The position numbers were made by a program, and so were the translations under genes. A DNA stretch of 45,538 bases from an uncultured Mollicutes bacterium. Lineage in GTDB: Bacteria > Bacillota_I > Bacilli_A > ML615J-28 > CAG-313. Below are positions 1 to 8,509 of the stretch, one piece after another; the first letter of the stretch is position 1, and every line of letters starts with the position of its first letter. The stretch lies in NCBI GenBank assembly GCA_900539265.1, contig UQBM01000017.1, positions 1 through 45,538 on the forward strand, in the 5' to 3' direction. The notes beneath the pieces were generated by a model. The model searched no databases, was not told where the DNA came from, and saw nothing but the letters and a program-made list of their open reading frames with translations.

Positions 1-20
1 CTAACCATAAAGATAATTAT

Positions 21-1236
21 CTAATTACTTGATTTATTTATAGTAGGCTTTTTTAAGAATAAATTATTTGGTCCTACTATTATATTCCTACCTTCGTATG
101 GGTAAATAGTACAACTATATATTCCTTGGATAGAAATACATATATGAACTTCTTGCAAATTACCACTACCTGTTCCAATATTTGTTGTATAATCGTAATT
201 TGTAAGTGACAAAATAACAGGAACACCTTCATCTATTAATTCTTTAGCTTTATTTTTTTATTTTGCAACGAACTAAAGGGAATATTCACTATTTCATAAT
301 TATTTTGATATTCACTTGGTATATAATCATTCCTATAATCCAAAAAAGTATCTTCAAATTGATTAGACGATACTGCATATCCATTAGATGTTTGTAATAA
401 ATAATCTTCATAATCTTGTAAAATGTCATGTATTATATTAGTAGTACCAGGCATTGTTGTCCAATTGTAAATAGATAAATCATTTGGCAAATTTAATGTA
501 TAGTTTTTAGGTGCACTTGTAATAAAACCCGTACTCGTTTCGCTAGAACCATCAGGTCTTATATGAGTAATTGGACCACTTGGAATAGTATAAGGATTAT
601 AAAAAGTATTCAAATACCCCAACAAGATGCTCAATGATACATAACCACAAGTACCATTTTGATTATCAGGATAAAAGGTTAAATTTTTCATATATTGAGC
701 ATTAGGGATTAATGTAAAGCCACTTGTATCATACGTTCTATCATCATCTTCGCCCCCATCACCACCAACAGACATCGTCTGCATCTCATTTATCGTAGTA
801 AAATTATTTTCTAGCAAACTCAAAGTATTATTTAGTTCACTATCTATAGTTATCTCATGTTTAGTATGTACATTTATAAGTTGAAGATTATCATATATAT
901 AATAATTCATAGGACCTAAATATATTTTTAAATCACTACTATCATATTCACTATATGGGCTATTCATACTAACAGATGCCTCTTGTAAATTGAAAGTATC
1001 TTTATCTATAATCATATATCCTATAGGATCAACATGGATTAAATAATAACTATTATTGTCTAAATCATAAATATATTCATAATTTTTTAAGTGATAACTA
1101 CAATCAAAATATTCATCAATATAATGATTTGCTACTGTTACAATATCTATATTTTCATATTGCTCAGCTTTTACATTTTTTAAGTTAATTAAAAAAATAA
1201 AAATGTCACAAATACTATTAAACATATTTTTTTCAT
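21..1236 (-). pseudogene. Secreted C39-like cysteine peptidase, broken by two frameshifts
   Basis: I read this as one gene split over three frames. A good ribosome site (AAGGAG) precedes an ATG at 1236 that opens a signal peptide (MKKICLIVFVTFLFF). That frame stops in a run of seven T (- strand, 1191-1197). One extra T would join it to the long frame covering 236-1190 with a KAEQ cleavage-like end. The long frame contains NGTCGYVSLSILLGY, typical of the catalytic Cys region of C39/papain-like bacterial peptidases. A second shift lies in a run of seven A (- strand, 253-259). One extra A would continue into AKELIDEGVPVILSL and the fragment ending at 21, where a His in VHICIS may be catalytic. 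The promoter and ribosome site are intact. It could be a decaying gene, a phase-variable gene or an assembly error. The family call rests on the CGYVS region and the AKELI..GVPVIL pattern; substrate unknown. Confidence 0.6.
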
Positions 1237-1272
1237 TTTTTCTTTTCTCCTTAATACTATTTGTTTTATTAT

Positions 1273-1301
1273 ATTATATTAATATTGTCAAAAATTGTCA
1301 A
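1273..1301 (-). promoter_or_regulatory. Sigma-A promoter of the broken peptidase gene
   Basis: TTGACA (1301-1296), 17-base spacer, TATAAT (1278-1273) on the minus strand, a perfect consensus match 37 bases before the ATG at 1236. A second TTGACA lies ten bases downstream of the first (1291-1286), so the -35 region is a direct repeat of TTGACAAT. Confidence 0.75.
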
Positions 1302-1320
1302 ACTTTTTCTTTTATTCTAA

Positions 1321-1357
1321 AAAAAAGTTTGTAGGTTTTTATCCTACAAACTTTTTT
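1321..1357 (-). terminator. Terminator after spoVT
   Basis: Perfect 15-bp inverted repeat (1321-1335 with 1343-1357, core GTTTGTAGG/CCTACAAAC) with a 7-base loop and A/T flanks giving a U-run in both directions. It starts within the spoVT stop codon, so it ends the mfd-spoVT transcript. It may also block transcription coming from the left. Confidence 0.85.
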
Positions 1358-1883
1358 ATCCTTCAAGATATCTACCCATAAACATACCACCAAATTCAGC
1401 AAGCGATTTTTCAACATCAGTAATTGTATCGCTTAAAACAATAACTGACCCCGAAATGTCACCCATAACATTAATTGGTTTAATGATGGCAGCTTTGCCA
1501 ATGGGAAAATTTTCTAAAAATTCAAAATTTTCAGCTTTATCAATCACTTGTGTTTGTCGCTTACTAATTTTTTCTTCTAATCTCATAGAAATTCTTTTAT
1601 TACTTAAATCCGTTTTAAAATTGCCCGCATAAGCAATAACCTTTTCATTATCAGTAATAATAATATCTCTTTTATTTGATGCATATACACTTTCAACAAA
1701 TTCTTCAACGAAATCATTCACGTTTTGGACTGGAGAATATTTTTTTAAAATAATACGATCAGTTCCATCAGTATATATTTCTAAAGATTCACCTTCTTTA
1801 ATACGCATCGTTCTTCTTAACTCTTTAGGAAGGACTATTCTACCTAAATCGTCAATTCTTCTTACTACTCCAGTTGCTTTCAA
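1356..1883 (-). CDS. spoVT: SpoVT-type transcription regulator (AbrB + GAF-like)
   Basis: A 175-residue regulator. Residues 1-50 (MKATGVVRRIDDLGRIVLPK..., then RIKEGESLEIY) are a canonical AbrB/SpoVT swapped-hairpin DNA-binding domain. Residues 55-175 fit the C-terminal GAF-like domain of SpoVT, ending FGGMFMGRYLEG. In Bacillus, SpoVT tunes sigma-G-dependent forespore genes, and spoVT also follows mfd there, so both sequence and context support the name. The start codon is TTG at 1883, chosen because GGAGG sits seven bases upstream and MKATGVVR is the family start. Its presence argues for a sporulating ancestor or a living sporulation programme. In asporogenous relatives the protein could have been retained as a general regulator. 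Confidence 0.9.
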   Translation of the reverse strand: MKATGVVRRIDDLGRIVLPKELRRTMRIKEGESLEIYTDGTDRIILKKYSPVQNVNDFVEEFVESVYASNKRDIIITDNEKVIAYAGNFKTDLSNKRISMRLEEKISKRQTQVIDKAENFEFLENFPIGKAAIIKPINVMGDISGSVIVLSDTITDVEKSLAEFGGMFMGRYLEG

Positions 1884-1893
1884 AATAAAACCT

Positions 1894-1925
1894 CCATAAT
1901 AACTAATTATCTAATATTATTATGG
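1894..1925 (-). promoter_or_regulatory. Hairpin overlapping the spoVT ribosome site
   Basis: CCATAATAA (1894-1902) and TTATTATGG (1917-1925) form a perfect 9-bp inverted repeat between mfd and spoVT. On the minus strand the 3' arm includes the first two G of the GGAGG that serves spoVT. The RNA hairpin could limit translation, or the palindrome could be an operator. The role is inferred. Confidence 0.4.
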
Positions 1926-1933
1926 TGGAAAAT

Positions 1934-4900
1934 TTAGTCTTTATACACAGATATATCCTTTAAATTTTCTAAAAATTTAGTTAATCCATATATATAACTT
2001 TTTGAACTATCTTTAGGATTTAATCTAACAATGATTTTTCTACTTCGATAATCAAATTTATATTTTAAGTGCAATTTAACTGAAAGTTCGAAAATTTTTT
2101 GAGCATTAATATGTGATGATGATGTTTCATCAAACCAAAACATAACCTCATCTTCCGTTTCTTTAAACGTTTCTACACCACTTGATTTTAATAAATATTC
2201 TAAATATTTTTCTTCCATATATAAAATGATATCCTCACTTAATTTACCATAGCGATCGGTATACTCATTAATTAAAGCGCTTATTTGGTCTCGCGATTTA
2301 ATTTTATTAATGGATTGATGGATATCAATTCTGATTGCATCATCTCCAACATAATCTTCTTCTATATGTCTAGAAATAGACACTTGATATTTTCTAATAT
2401 GGGGTTCTTCTTTTGTAAGGCCTTTTTCTTCATTAATAGCTTCATTTAAAAGTTTCATATAAAGATCCATTCCAATTGCATCAATATATCCCGATTGTTC
2501 ACTACCTAATATATCTCCCGATCCTCTTATGGCAAGATCACGCATGGCAATTTTATATCCACTACCAAGTTCTGTAAACTCCTTGATAGCCTCTAATCGT
2601 TTAGTTGCATTTTGAGTAATAACCTTACTTTTATCATACATTAAATAAGCATAAGAAATTCGATCACTTCTTCCAACTCTACCTCTAATTTGATAAAGTT
2701 GCGAAAGACCTAAAGTATCTGCTCTTTCAATTATTAATGTATTTGCATTAGGAATATCAATTCCAGTTTCAATAATTGTTGTACAAATTAAAACATCGTA
2801 TTCTTTATCTAAAAAATGTACTAGTTCATCTTCAATTTCATCTTTATCCATTCTGCCATGAATTAATCCAATTTTAGCCTTTGGTACAAGTTTATGAACT
2901 TTCGATCTAATATGGTCTAATTCAGATATTCTATTTAACAAATAGAAAACTTGACCACTTCTTCCCATTTCTCGATGAATTGCTTCTCTAATAACTGAGT
3001 CATTACTTTCTAATACATAAGTTTGAATTGGTAAACGATTATTAGGAGCAGTTTCAATTAACGACAAATCTCTAAGACCAGATAGTGCCATTTGTAAAGT
3101 TCTAGGAATAGGGGTTGCTGTAAGGGTTAAAACATCAACCATTGATTTGATTGATTTGATTTTTTCTTTGTGTTCTACCCCAAAGCGCTGTTCTTCATCA
3201 ATAATTAGAAGTCCTAAATCTTTGAAAACAATATCATTGGATAAAATACGATGCGTACCAATAACGATATCAACATACCCTTTCTTTAGTCCTTCAATTA
3301 TATTTTTCTGCAAAGATACTGGCACAAATCGGTTTAACAATTCGACTCTTACACCATATTTTTCAAAACGTTCTTTAAACGTTAGATAATGTTGTCTTGT
3401 TAAAACTGTTGTAGGAGCAAGATATGCTACTTGTTTACCATTATCCACAGCTTTAAAAGCAGCTCTCATAGCAACTTCAGTTTTTCCAAATCCTACATCC
3501 CCACATATCAATCTATCTAAAGGATGATTAGATTCCATATCTTTTTTAACTTCTTCAATGGCCTTTTTTTGATCAAGAGTTTCTTTATACATAAAGTCGT
3601 TTTCAAATTCAATTTGTTCTAAAGAATCACTTTTATAAACAAAACCAACACGAGATTCTCTTTCGGCTTGTACTTTAATTAATTGTTTGGCAATATCTTT
3701 TGTTTTCTCTTTGATTCGTTCTTTTTTCTTTTGCCACTCTTTAGAATTTAAACTATTCAATTTGGGTAGTTTGTCTTTTGAACCAATATACTTTTCTAAA
3801 ACATATATATTTTCAACAGGCACATATAATGTAGATGAATCAGCATACTCAATACATAAGTAATCATTTAAAGTATTTCTTAATTCTCTGGTTCTTATTC
3901 CTAGATATTTACCAATACCATAATCTTGATGCACAACATAATCACCAGGATTTAATTCTTCTTTATTGTAAATTTTAACTGATTCTTTTAAAAATTTTTG
4001 ATATTTAGAACTTTTGACAATTTTACCAGGTGCAAATTCATTAGGAGTAATTATTTCAAAATGATTGCTTAAATCCTCAAAACCATAAGCATTCTCAATA
4101 ATAGCTAGATATATACCACTTTGATTAATATGTTCAACTTTATCAATTAAAGTATAATCTATATTATTAGCCTTAAACGTTTCTTGTAAAAACATTAGTT
4201 TTTTCTCGTCCGTGTGGGTAATCAAATAGCGTTTATTGATATTTGCCTTTAAATCCTCAAGCATTGATCTAATATTATTGTTATATTCAAAGCAGTTTAG
4301 CGTCTCAAGTGGATAATGATAATCTAATTTAACGTCATTTAAGGCATTTCTAAACAAACTTGTAAAAATGTTTAACTTACTATCGTATAATACTTCTTTT
4401 AGTTGTACAAAAAAATTTTGTTCTACTTTTGCTTTCGTTTGAATAAGGTATTCAGAAATTTCTATCATCATAGCTTTTTCATGTTCAAGACAACTTTGAT
4501 AATCTTCATAAAAACATATAGGTTTTTCAATTAAACGAATTAAAGGCTGATAACTGTTAGCAATATAAGGCATATACATATATAACTGTTCTAAATTTTG
4601 ATAATTTTCAATATTCTCTAACGCTATACTAATCCTATCTGATAATTCATTATCCTTCAGAATTCTTTTTTTTATATCTTCTATTTGACTTTTTTCATAA
4701 TATATTTCATATAAAGGAAAAATCTCAATTTCTGTTATCTTTTCGGTGGACATTTGTGTTTCTACATCAATTTTTTTAATGGCTTCAATTTCATCATCAA
4801 AAAAACTAATCCGAATTGGTTGGTTTTCATTAATAGGAAAGACATCAATTAAACTACCTCTAACACTAAAAGTTCCACTAGTCGAGGTAATTGATACTTT

Positions 4901-5398
4901 TTTATATCCTCTAATTATTAAATTTTCAATTAAACTTTCCCTTTTAACAATATCATCTATATGATAACTTAAGATAGCTTCCTTAAGCTTGCTTTTAGAC
5001 ATTAATTGCCTCGTTAAGCCTTCGGTATTTGTAACAATTACTTGAGGAATTTCATTTACTATGTGATATATTGTAAGCATTCTGGCCAATCTAAACGCTT
5101 CACTTGTTGCAACTAACTCACTAGAAATAAATTCTTCAACAGGAAAAAAACTGACTTTGTCAGTTCCTAATATATCTAATAATATTTCATAAGCTTTAGA
5201 AGCTTCATAGATTGATTGAGTAATATATAGAATGGTAGTGGCTTTTTTTTCAAAACAATAGGAAGCAAATAATTTTGATACATTTTGAGCACACTCCGAA
5301 AGATATATATTTTTGGTTTCATTTTCTTCAATTAAAACAATTTGTTTTAGAACTTGTGTATATTTAGATTTTAAATTAACTAAATCAAGATATTTCAT
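1934..5398 (-). CDS. mfd: Transcription-repair coupling factor
   Basis: A full-length Mfd of 1154 residues. Mfd displaces RNA polymerase stalled at DNA lesions and recruits UvrA. The N-terminal third is the UvrB-like region. The RNA-polymerase-interacting domain shows NPGDYVVHQDYGIGKYLG. The SF2 translocase carries Walker A GDVGFGKTEVAMRAAF, the Walker B-type IDEEQRFGVEHKEK, TLTATPIPRTLQMA, and the C-lobe with IIERADTLGLSQLYQIRGRVGR. The C-terminal domain completes the protein. I chose ATG 5398 (MKYLDLVNL) over the in-frame ATG at 5410 because GGAG lies six bases before 5398. With that start it overlaps the end of pth by 14 bases, implying translational coupling in a ppa-folD-pth-mfd-spoVT run. 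The pth-mfd-spoVT order matches Bacillus. Confidence 0.97.
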   Translation of the reverse strand: MKYLDLVNLKSKYTQVLKQIVLIEENETKNIYLSECAQNVSKLFASYCFEKKATTILYITQSIYEASKAYEILLDILGTDKVSFFPVEEFISSELVATSEAFRLARMLTIYHIVNEIPQVIVTNTEGLTRQLMSKSKLKEAILSYHIDDIVKRESLIENLIIRGYKKVSITSTSGTFSVRGSLIDVFPINENQPIRISFFDDEIEAIKKIDVETQMSTEKITEIEIFPLYEIYYEKSQIEDIKKRILKDNELSDRISIALENIENYQNLEQLYMYMPYIANSYQPLIRLIEKPICFYEDYQSCLEHEKAMMIEISEYLIQTKAKVEQNFFVQLKEVLYDSKLNIFTSLFRNALNDVKLDYHYPLETLNCFEYNNNIRSMLEDLKANINKRYLITHTDEKKLMFLQETFKANNIDYTLIDKVEHINQSGIYLAIIENAYGFEDLSNHFEIITPNEFAPGKIVKSSKYQKFLKESVKIYNKEELNPGDYVVHQDYGIGKYLGIRTRELRNTLNDYLCIEYADSSTLYVPVENIYVLEKYIGSKDKLPKLNSLNSKEWQKKKERIKEKTKDIAKQLIKVQAERESRVGFVYKSDSLEQIEFENDFMYKETLDQKKAIEEVKKDMESNHPLDRLICGDVGFGKTEVAMRAAFKAVDNGKQVAYLAPTTVLTRQHYLTFKERFEKYGVRVELLNRFVPVSLQKNIIEGLKKGYVDIVIGTHRILSNDIVFKDLGLLIIDEEQRFGVEHKEKIKSIKSMVDVLTLTATPIPRTLQMALSGLRDLSLIETAPNNRLPIQTYVLESNDSVIREAIHREMGRSGQVFYLLNRISELDHIRSKVHKLVPKAKIGLIHGRMDKDEIEDELVHFLDKEYDVLICTTIIETGIDIPNANTLIIERADTLGLSQLYQIRGRVGRSDRISYAYLMYDKSKVITQNATKRLEAIKEFTELGSGYKIAMRDLAIRGSGDILGSEQSGYIDAIGMDLYMKLLNEAINEEKGLTKEEPHIRKYQVSISRHIEEDYVGDDAIRIDIHQSINKIKSRDQISALINEYTDRYGKLSEDIILYMEEKYLEYLLKSSGVETFKETEDEVMFWFDETSSSHINAQKIFELSVKLHLKYKFDYRSRKIIVRLNPKDSSKSYIYGLTKFLENLKDISVYKD

Positions 5399-5960
5399 TA
5401 TTAACTCCATTATAGCGATTCATAATATACTCAACTCCATTATTTAATAAATCGTCTATGATATTTGGCATATTTGACATAATATTGACAATAATGTCCA
5501 TTTCTTTTTTTGAAAACTTTGATAATACATAAGAAATAGTATCTATTTCTCTTTCTTTTTTTATTCCAATGCGAAGTCTGGCAAATTGACTACTACCAAT
5601 ATATTGAATAATTGATTTAATCCCGTTATGTCCACCTGCTGAACCACTCTTTCTAATTCTAATTGTTCCTATTTGTAAATCTAAATCATCATAAATAACA
5701 AACAAATCATCAATACTCTTTTTATAATAATCTAAAATGAGTTTAACTGCAATTCCCGAATTATTCATATAAGTCGTAGGTTTAACTAATAAATGCTTTT
5801 TATTTTGATATATATATTCACAAATATAGGCTTGTAATTTTTTTTCTAATCTAAACTCTAGTTGATTGGCTTTTGCAATACTATCTAAAGCTAAAAATCC
5901 TGCATTATGATGAGTGTTTTCGTATTTTTTACCAACATTCCCTAAACCTACAATAATCAT
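5385..5960 (-). CDS. pth: Peptidyl-tRNA hydrolase
   Basis: 191 residues, normal for bacterial Pth. It releases tRNA from peptidyl-tRNAs that drop off the ribosome. The N-terminus MIIVGLGNVGKKYENTHHNAGF holds the catalytic His. LLVKPTTYMNNSG is the conserved tRNA-binding segment, followed by VIYDDLDL with the catalytic Asp and by KSGSAGGHNGIKS. It overlaps mfd downstream and sits 12 bases after folD. It is the only gene here that ends in TGA; read as sense, that codon would add only three residues before a TAA, so it says little about the genetic code. The start ATG is at the family position. Confidence 0.97.
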   Translation of the reverse strand: MIIVGLGNVGKKYENTHHNAGFLALDSIAKANQLEFRLEKKLQAYICEYIYQNKKHLLVKPTTYMNNSGIAVKLILDYYKKSIDDLFVIYDDLDLQIGTIRIRKSGSAGGHNGIKSIIQYIGSSQFARLRIGIKKEREIDTISYVLSKFSKKEMDIIVNIMSNMPNIIDDLLNNGVEYIMNRYNGVNNEIS

Positions 5961-5972
5961 GATTTCACCTTC

Positions 5973-6824
5973 TTATTTAAGATTTAAAATATTTTTATAA
6001 GCAATTATCGTATTTTCAAGCAAAGAAGCAATCGTTAACGGACCAACTCCACCAGGAACAGGTGTAATATATGAACATTTATCTTTAACATTTTCAAAAT
6101 CGACATCTCCATATAATTTATCATCAACTCTATTAGTACCAACATCGATTACAATAGCATTATCTTTTACCATGTCTGCTTTAATAAAGCACTTCTTACC
6201 AATAGCAACTATAAGAAGATCGGCTTTTTTGGTATATTGTGCTAAATTTTGAGTTTTTGAATGGCAAATAGTTACTGTTGCATTTTTTTCTAAAAGCATC
6301 ATCGCCATTGGTTTACCTACAATGTTACTTCTACCAACTACTACCGCGTTTTTACCTTCCAAATTAATTTTATATTCTTCAAGCAATTTAATGATTCCTT
6401 TAGGAGTTGCACTTTTAATGCATGATAAACCACTAAATAATTTTCCTTTATTCACTATTCCAAAACCATCAACATCTTTTTTATCATCTATTGTATCAAT
6501 AATTACTTGTTCATTGATATGACTAGGAAGTGGAAGTTGAACAATAATTCCATGATATGTATCATCGTTATTTAATTTATTAACTAATTTTACTAATTCC
6601 TCTTGAGTAATATTTTCATCCACCTGAATTAAATTAGCATGTATATTACAAAATGTTGCCGCCTTAATTTTATTTCTTACATAGATACAACTAGCAGGAT
6701 TTTCTCCGACTAAAACAATGGCAAGTCCTGGTTTAACAGAAGTTTTCTTTACAAGATTTTCTACTTCATCTTTTAATTCACTTTTTAACTTTTTGCTATA
6801 GTTTTTTCCATCTAATAATATCAT
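5973..6824 (-). CDS. folD: Methylene-THF dehydrogenase / methenyl-THF cyclohydrolase
   Basis: 283 residues. FolD interconverts 5,10-methylene-, 5,10-methenyl- and 10-formyl-tetrahydrofolate with NAD(P). The catalytic domain has VGENPASCIYVRNKIKAA with the catalytic Lys in the Y..K pattern, and GIIVQLPLPSHI. PKGIIKLLEEY precedes the Rossmann domain with VVVGRSNIVGKPMAMML, and TPVPGGVGPLTIA closes the protein. An ATG at 6833 is only one base from the GGAG. The ATG at 6824 (MILLDGKNY) is ten bases away and gives the usual family N-terminus, so I prefer 6824. It lies 12 bases before pth and is likely cotranscribed with it. Confidence 0.96.
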   Translation of the reverse strand: MILLDGKNYSKKLKSELKDEVENLVKKTSVKPGLAIVLVGENPASCIYVRNKIKAATFCNIHANLIQVDENITQEELVKLVNKLNNDDTYHGIIVQLPLPSHINEQVIIDTIDDKKDVDGFGIVNKGKLFSGLSCIKSATPKGIIKLLEEYKINLEGKNAVVVGRSNIVGKPMAMMLLEKNATVTICHSKTQNLAQYTKKADLLIVAIGKKCFIKADMVKDNAIVIDVGTNRVDDKLYGDVDFENVKDKCSYITPVPGGVGPLTIASLLENTIIAYKNILNLK

Positions 6825-6856
6825 TCTTTTCATTCTCCTTTTTTGTATATATGATT

Positions 6857-6885
6857 AAAACATTAGATTTATAACCTAATGTTTT
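6857..6885 (-). terminator. Weak terminator or attenuator at the end of ppa
   Basis: AAAACATTAG (6857-6866) pairs with CTAATGTTTT (6876-6885) around a 9-base loop that contains the ppa stop codon. The stem is AT-rich and the minus-strand U-run is only four long, so partial read-through into folD is likely. Confidence 0.5.
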
Positions 6886-7423
6886 TTCTTATCAGTTTAT
6901 CTTTAGACTTTTGATAATCTTGTAAAGCTTGATTAATTATATCAATAGCTTGTTTTTTCCCTTCTAATTTGAAACCAGTTGTACTTTTATGTTCTAAGTT
7001 TTTATATACCATAAAAAAGTGTTCAATTTCACTAATCATATGTTTTGGTACATCATCTAATGTTTTATAATGATTCATATTAGGATCATTGTAAGGAATT
7101 GCAATAATTTTATCATCATCATATTTTCCATCAATCATTCTGATAACCCCAATAGGATAACACCTAACAAGACTTACAGGCACTAAAGCCTCACTACATA
7201 AAACAAGTACATCAAGAGGATCTAAATCATTAGCATAGGTAAGGGGAATAAATCCATAATTAGCTGGATAATGAGTAGATGTATATAAAATGCGATCAAG
7301 CATTATCAATCCAGTATCTTTGTCTAATTCATATTTATTTTTACTTCCCTTGCTAATTTCAATCACTGCATAAAAATCATCTGCCTTAATTTTAGATTGA
7401 TCAATATCGTGCCATATATTCAT
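6869..7423 (-). CDS. ppa: Type I (soluble) inorganic pyrophosphatase
   Basis: 184 residues. It hydrolyses pyrophosphate and so drives nucleic-acid and aminoacyl-tRNA synthesis. Residues near 50-75 read YPANYGFIPLTYANDLDPLDVLVL. This contains the type I signature DLDPLDV with its metal-binding Asp residues; the conserved YxxNYGFIP and later DGKYDDDKIIAIP and YKNLEHK motifs also match. Most Bacilli use the unrelated type II (PpaC) enzyme, so a type I enzyme fits a Mollicute-like or Erysipelotrichia-like lineage (inference). AGGAT lies upstream of the ATG. No strong promoter is visible in the 7424-7550 gap; a TATAAT at 7474-7469 has no good -35. Confidence 0.95.
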   Translation of the reverse strand: MNIWHDIDQSKIKADDFYAVIEISKGSKNKYELDKDTGLIMLDRILYTSTHYPANYGFIPLTYANDLDPLDVLVLCSEALVPVSLVRCYPIGVIRMIDGKYDDDKIIAIPYNDPNMNHYKTLDDVPKHMISEIEHFFMVYKNLEHKSTTGFKLEGKKQAIDIINQALQDYQKSKDKLIRKNIRL

Positions 7424-7555
7424 ATATTTATCCTTTCTTCTCTGCTTAAAGCATCATTGTTTTCAAAAATTATATTATTTTTTGGTAATAACTAAATATA
7501 TCCTTTATTAATGTTGGTTTAATTATACATTATTTTTATTTTTTTTGCAAAGATA

Positions 7556-7584
7556 TTATATTTTTAATAAACTTTTCATAAAAT
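7556..7584 (+). promoter_or_regulatory. Possible sigma-E-like (sporulation) promoter for cwlJ-gerQ
   Basis: TTATATT (7556-7562), 14 bases, CATAAAAT (7577-7584) resembles the Bacillus mother-cell sigma-E pattern (KMATATT-N14-CATACANT) with one mismatch in each element. No sigma-A promoter was seen nearby. AT-rich DNA produces such matches by chance, so this rests mostly on the two spore-type genes downstream. Confidence 0.3.
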
Positions 7585-7601
7585 AACAATGGGTGATTAT
7601 A

Positions 7602-8024
7602 ATGTCAGTTATTCCTCATAATCAAAGGGAAGTACAATTGCTTGCAAGATTAATGCGAGCAGAAGCAGAAAGTGAAGGTTCACTTGGAATGTTAATGGTT
7701 GGAAATGTGGGTGTTAACCGTGTTCTTGCTAATTGCTTAGATTTTAAAGATATTACTTCAATTGAACAAATGGTTTTTCAACATCCTGGAGGATTCGAAT
7801 CAACACTTTATTCTTATTTTTATGAGCCCGTAAGAGAGTCTGATATGGCTCTTGCAAGAAGGGTTTTAAAAGGTGAAAAATTTCATCCAGCAAGCCAAGC
7901 ATTATGGTTTTACAATGCACAACAAGAAGATTGTCGTGCTAGATGGTGGGGACAATGGAATTCGGGACGATATAAATCTCATTGCTTTTATGCACCAGTT
8001 GAAAGTGAAAATTGCTATGTATAA
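7602..8024 (+). CDS. cwlJ: CwlJ-like spore cortex-lytic hydrolase (SleB/CwlJ family)
   Basis: 140 residues with no signal peptide and no peptidoglycan-binding domain, which is the CwlJ rather than the SleB layout. The whole length is a Hydrolase_2 domain. LLARLMRAEAESEG has the catalytic Glu region, then GMLMVGNVGVNRV, an F..V..Q-like segment (IEQMVFQHPGGF), ALWFYNAQ, and GQWNSGRYKSHCFY near the end. CwlJ degrades cortex peptidoglycan during spore germination and in Bacillus needs GerQ for its placement; gerQ is the next gene, 57 bases on. I chose ATG 7602 because GGTGAT, an exact anti-SD match, lies just upstream; a GTG at 7593 falls inside that site. In a non-sporulating host it would be a general wall hydrolase, but the pairing with gerQ argues against that. 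Confidence 0.85.
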   Translation: MSVIPHNQREVQLLARLMRAEAESEGSLGMLMVGNVGVNRVLANCLDFKDITSIEQMVFQHPGGFESTLYSYFYEPVRESDMALARRVLKGEKFHPASQALWFYNAQQEDCRARWWGQWNSGRYKSHCFYAPVESENCYV

Positions 8025-8081
8025 TTTTTAAATTAAGTTATATAATGTAGTGTTAAAATAACTTTAAACGAAAGGAGCCAT

Positions 8082-8441
8082 ATGACAATTAATTATCAAT
8101 TTCCCTATTATCCATATACACAATTCCCAGGTCAACCTGGATATAATCAACTTGGAGGAATGCCATATTCCAACCAGTATCAATCATCATTTAGACCTTT
8201 TGAAAATTCATATATTGAAAATATTTTAAGACTCAATTTAGGAAAAACTGCGACAATATATATGAATTTTGAAAACAGTCAATGGGGTTCAAAAATTTTT
8301 AAAGGTGAGTTAGTAGGTGCAGGTCGTGATCACATTTTATTAAAAGACAATCAAACAAATGTGACTTACCTTCTTCTTAGAATTTATCTTTGTTATGTCA
8401 GTTTTGACGAAGATATTGAATATGAATATCCTTTTGCTTAA
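8082..8441 (+). CDS. gerQ: Spore coat/germination protein GerQ
   Basis: 119 residues. The N-terminal third is rich in Tyr, Pro and Gln (YYPYTQFPGQPGYNQLGG), typical of coat proteins. Residues 45-119 are the GerQ core: SYIENILRLNLGKTATIYM, FKGELVGAGRDHILLKD, YLLLRIYLCYVSFDEDIEYEYPF. In Bacillus GerQ localises CwlJ to the inner coat and is cross-linked through lysines near its N-terminus. No Lys occurs here before the core, so cross-linking through that region looks unlikely (inference). Ribosome site AAAGGAG. It is probably cotranscribed with the cwlJ-like gene. Confidence 0.88.
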   Translation: MTINYQFPYYPYTQFPGQPGYNQLGGMPYSNQYQSSFRPFENSYIENILRLNLGKTATIYMNFENSQWGSKIFKGELVGAGRDHILLKDNQTNVTYLLLRIYLCYVSFDEDIEYEYPFA

Positions 8442-8509
8442 TTAATTTCTAATTATCTTTACTATTTTAACAAAATATGTTACAATTATTTTATCTTGGA
8501 GGTAAAATT

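Noticed and set aside
5385..5398. Proof of TGA reassignment from the pth stop
   Set aside because: Reading the TGA as Trp adds only three codons before TAA, so the site cannot decide the code, and conserved genes use TGG for Trp.
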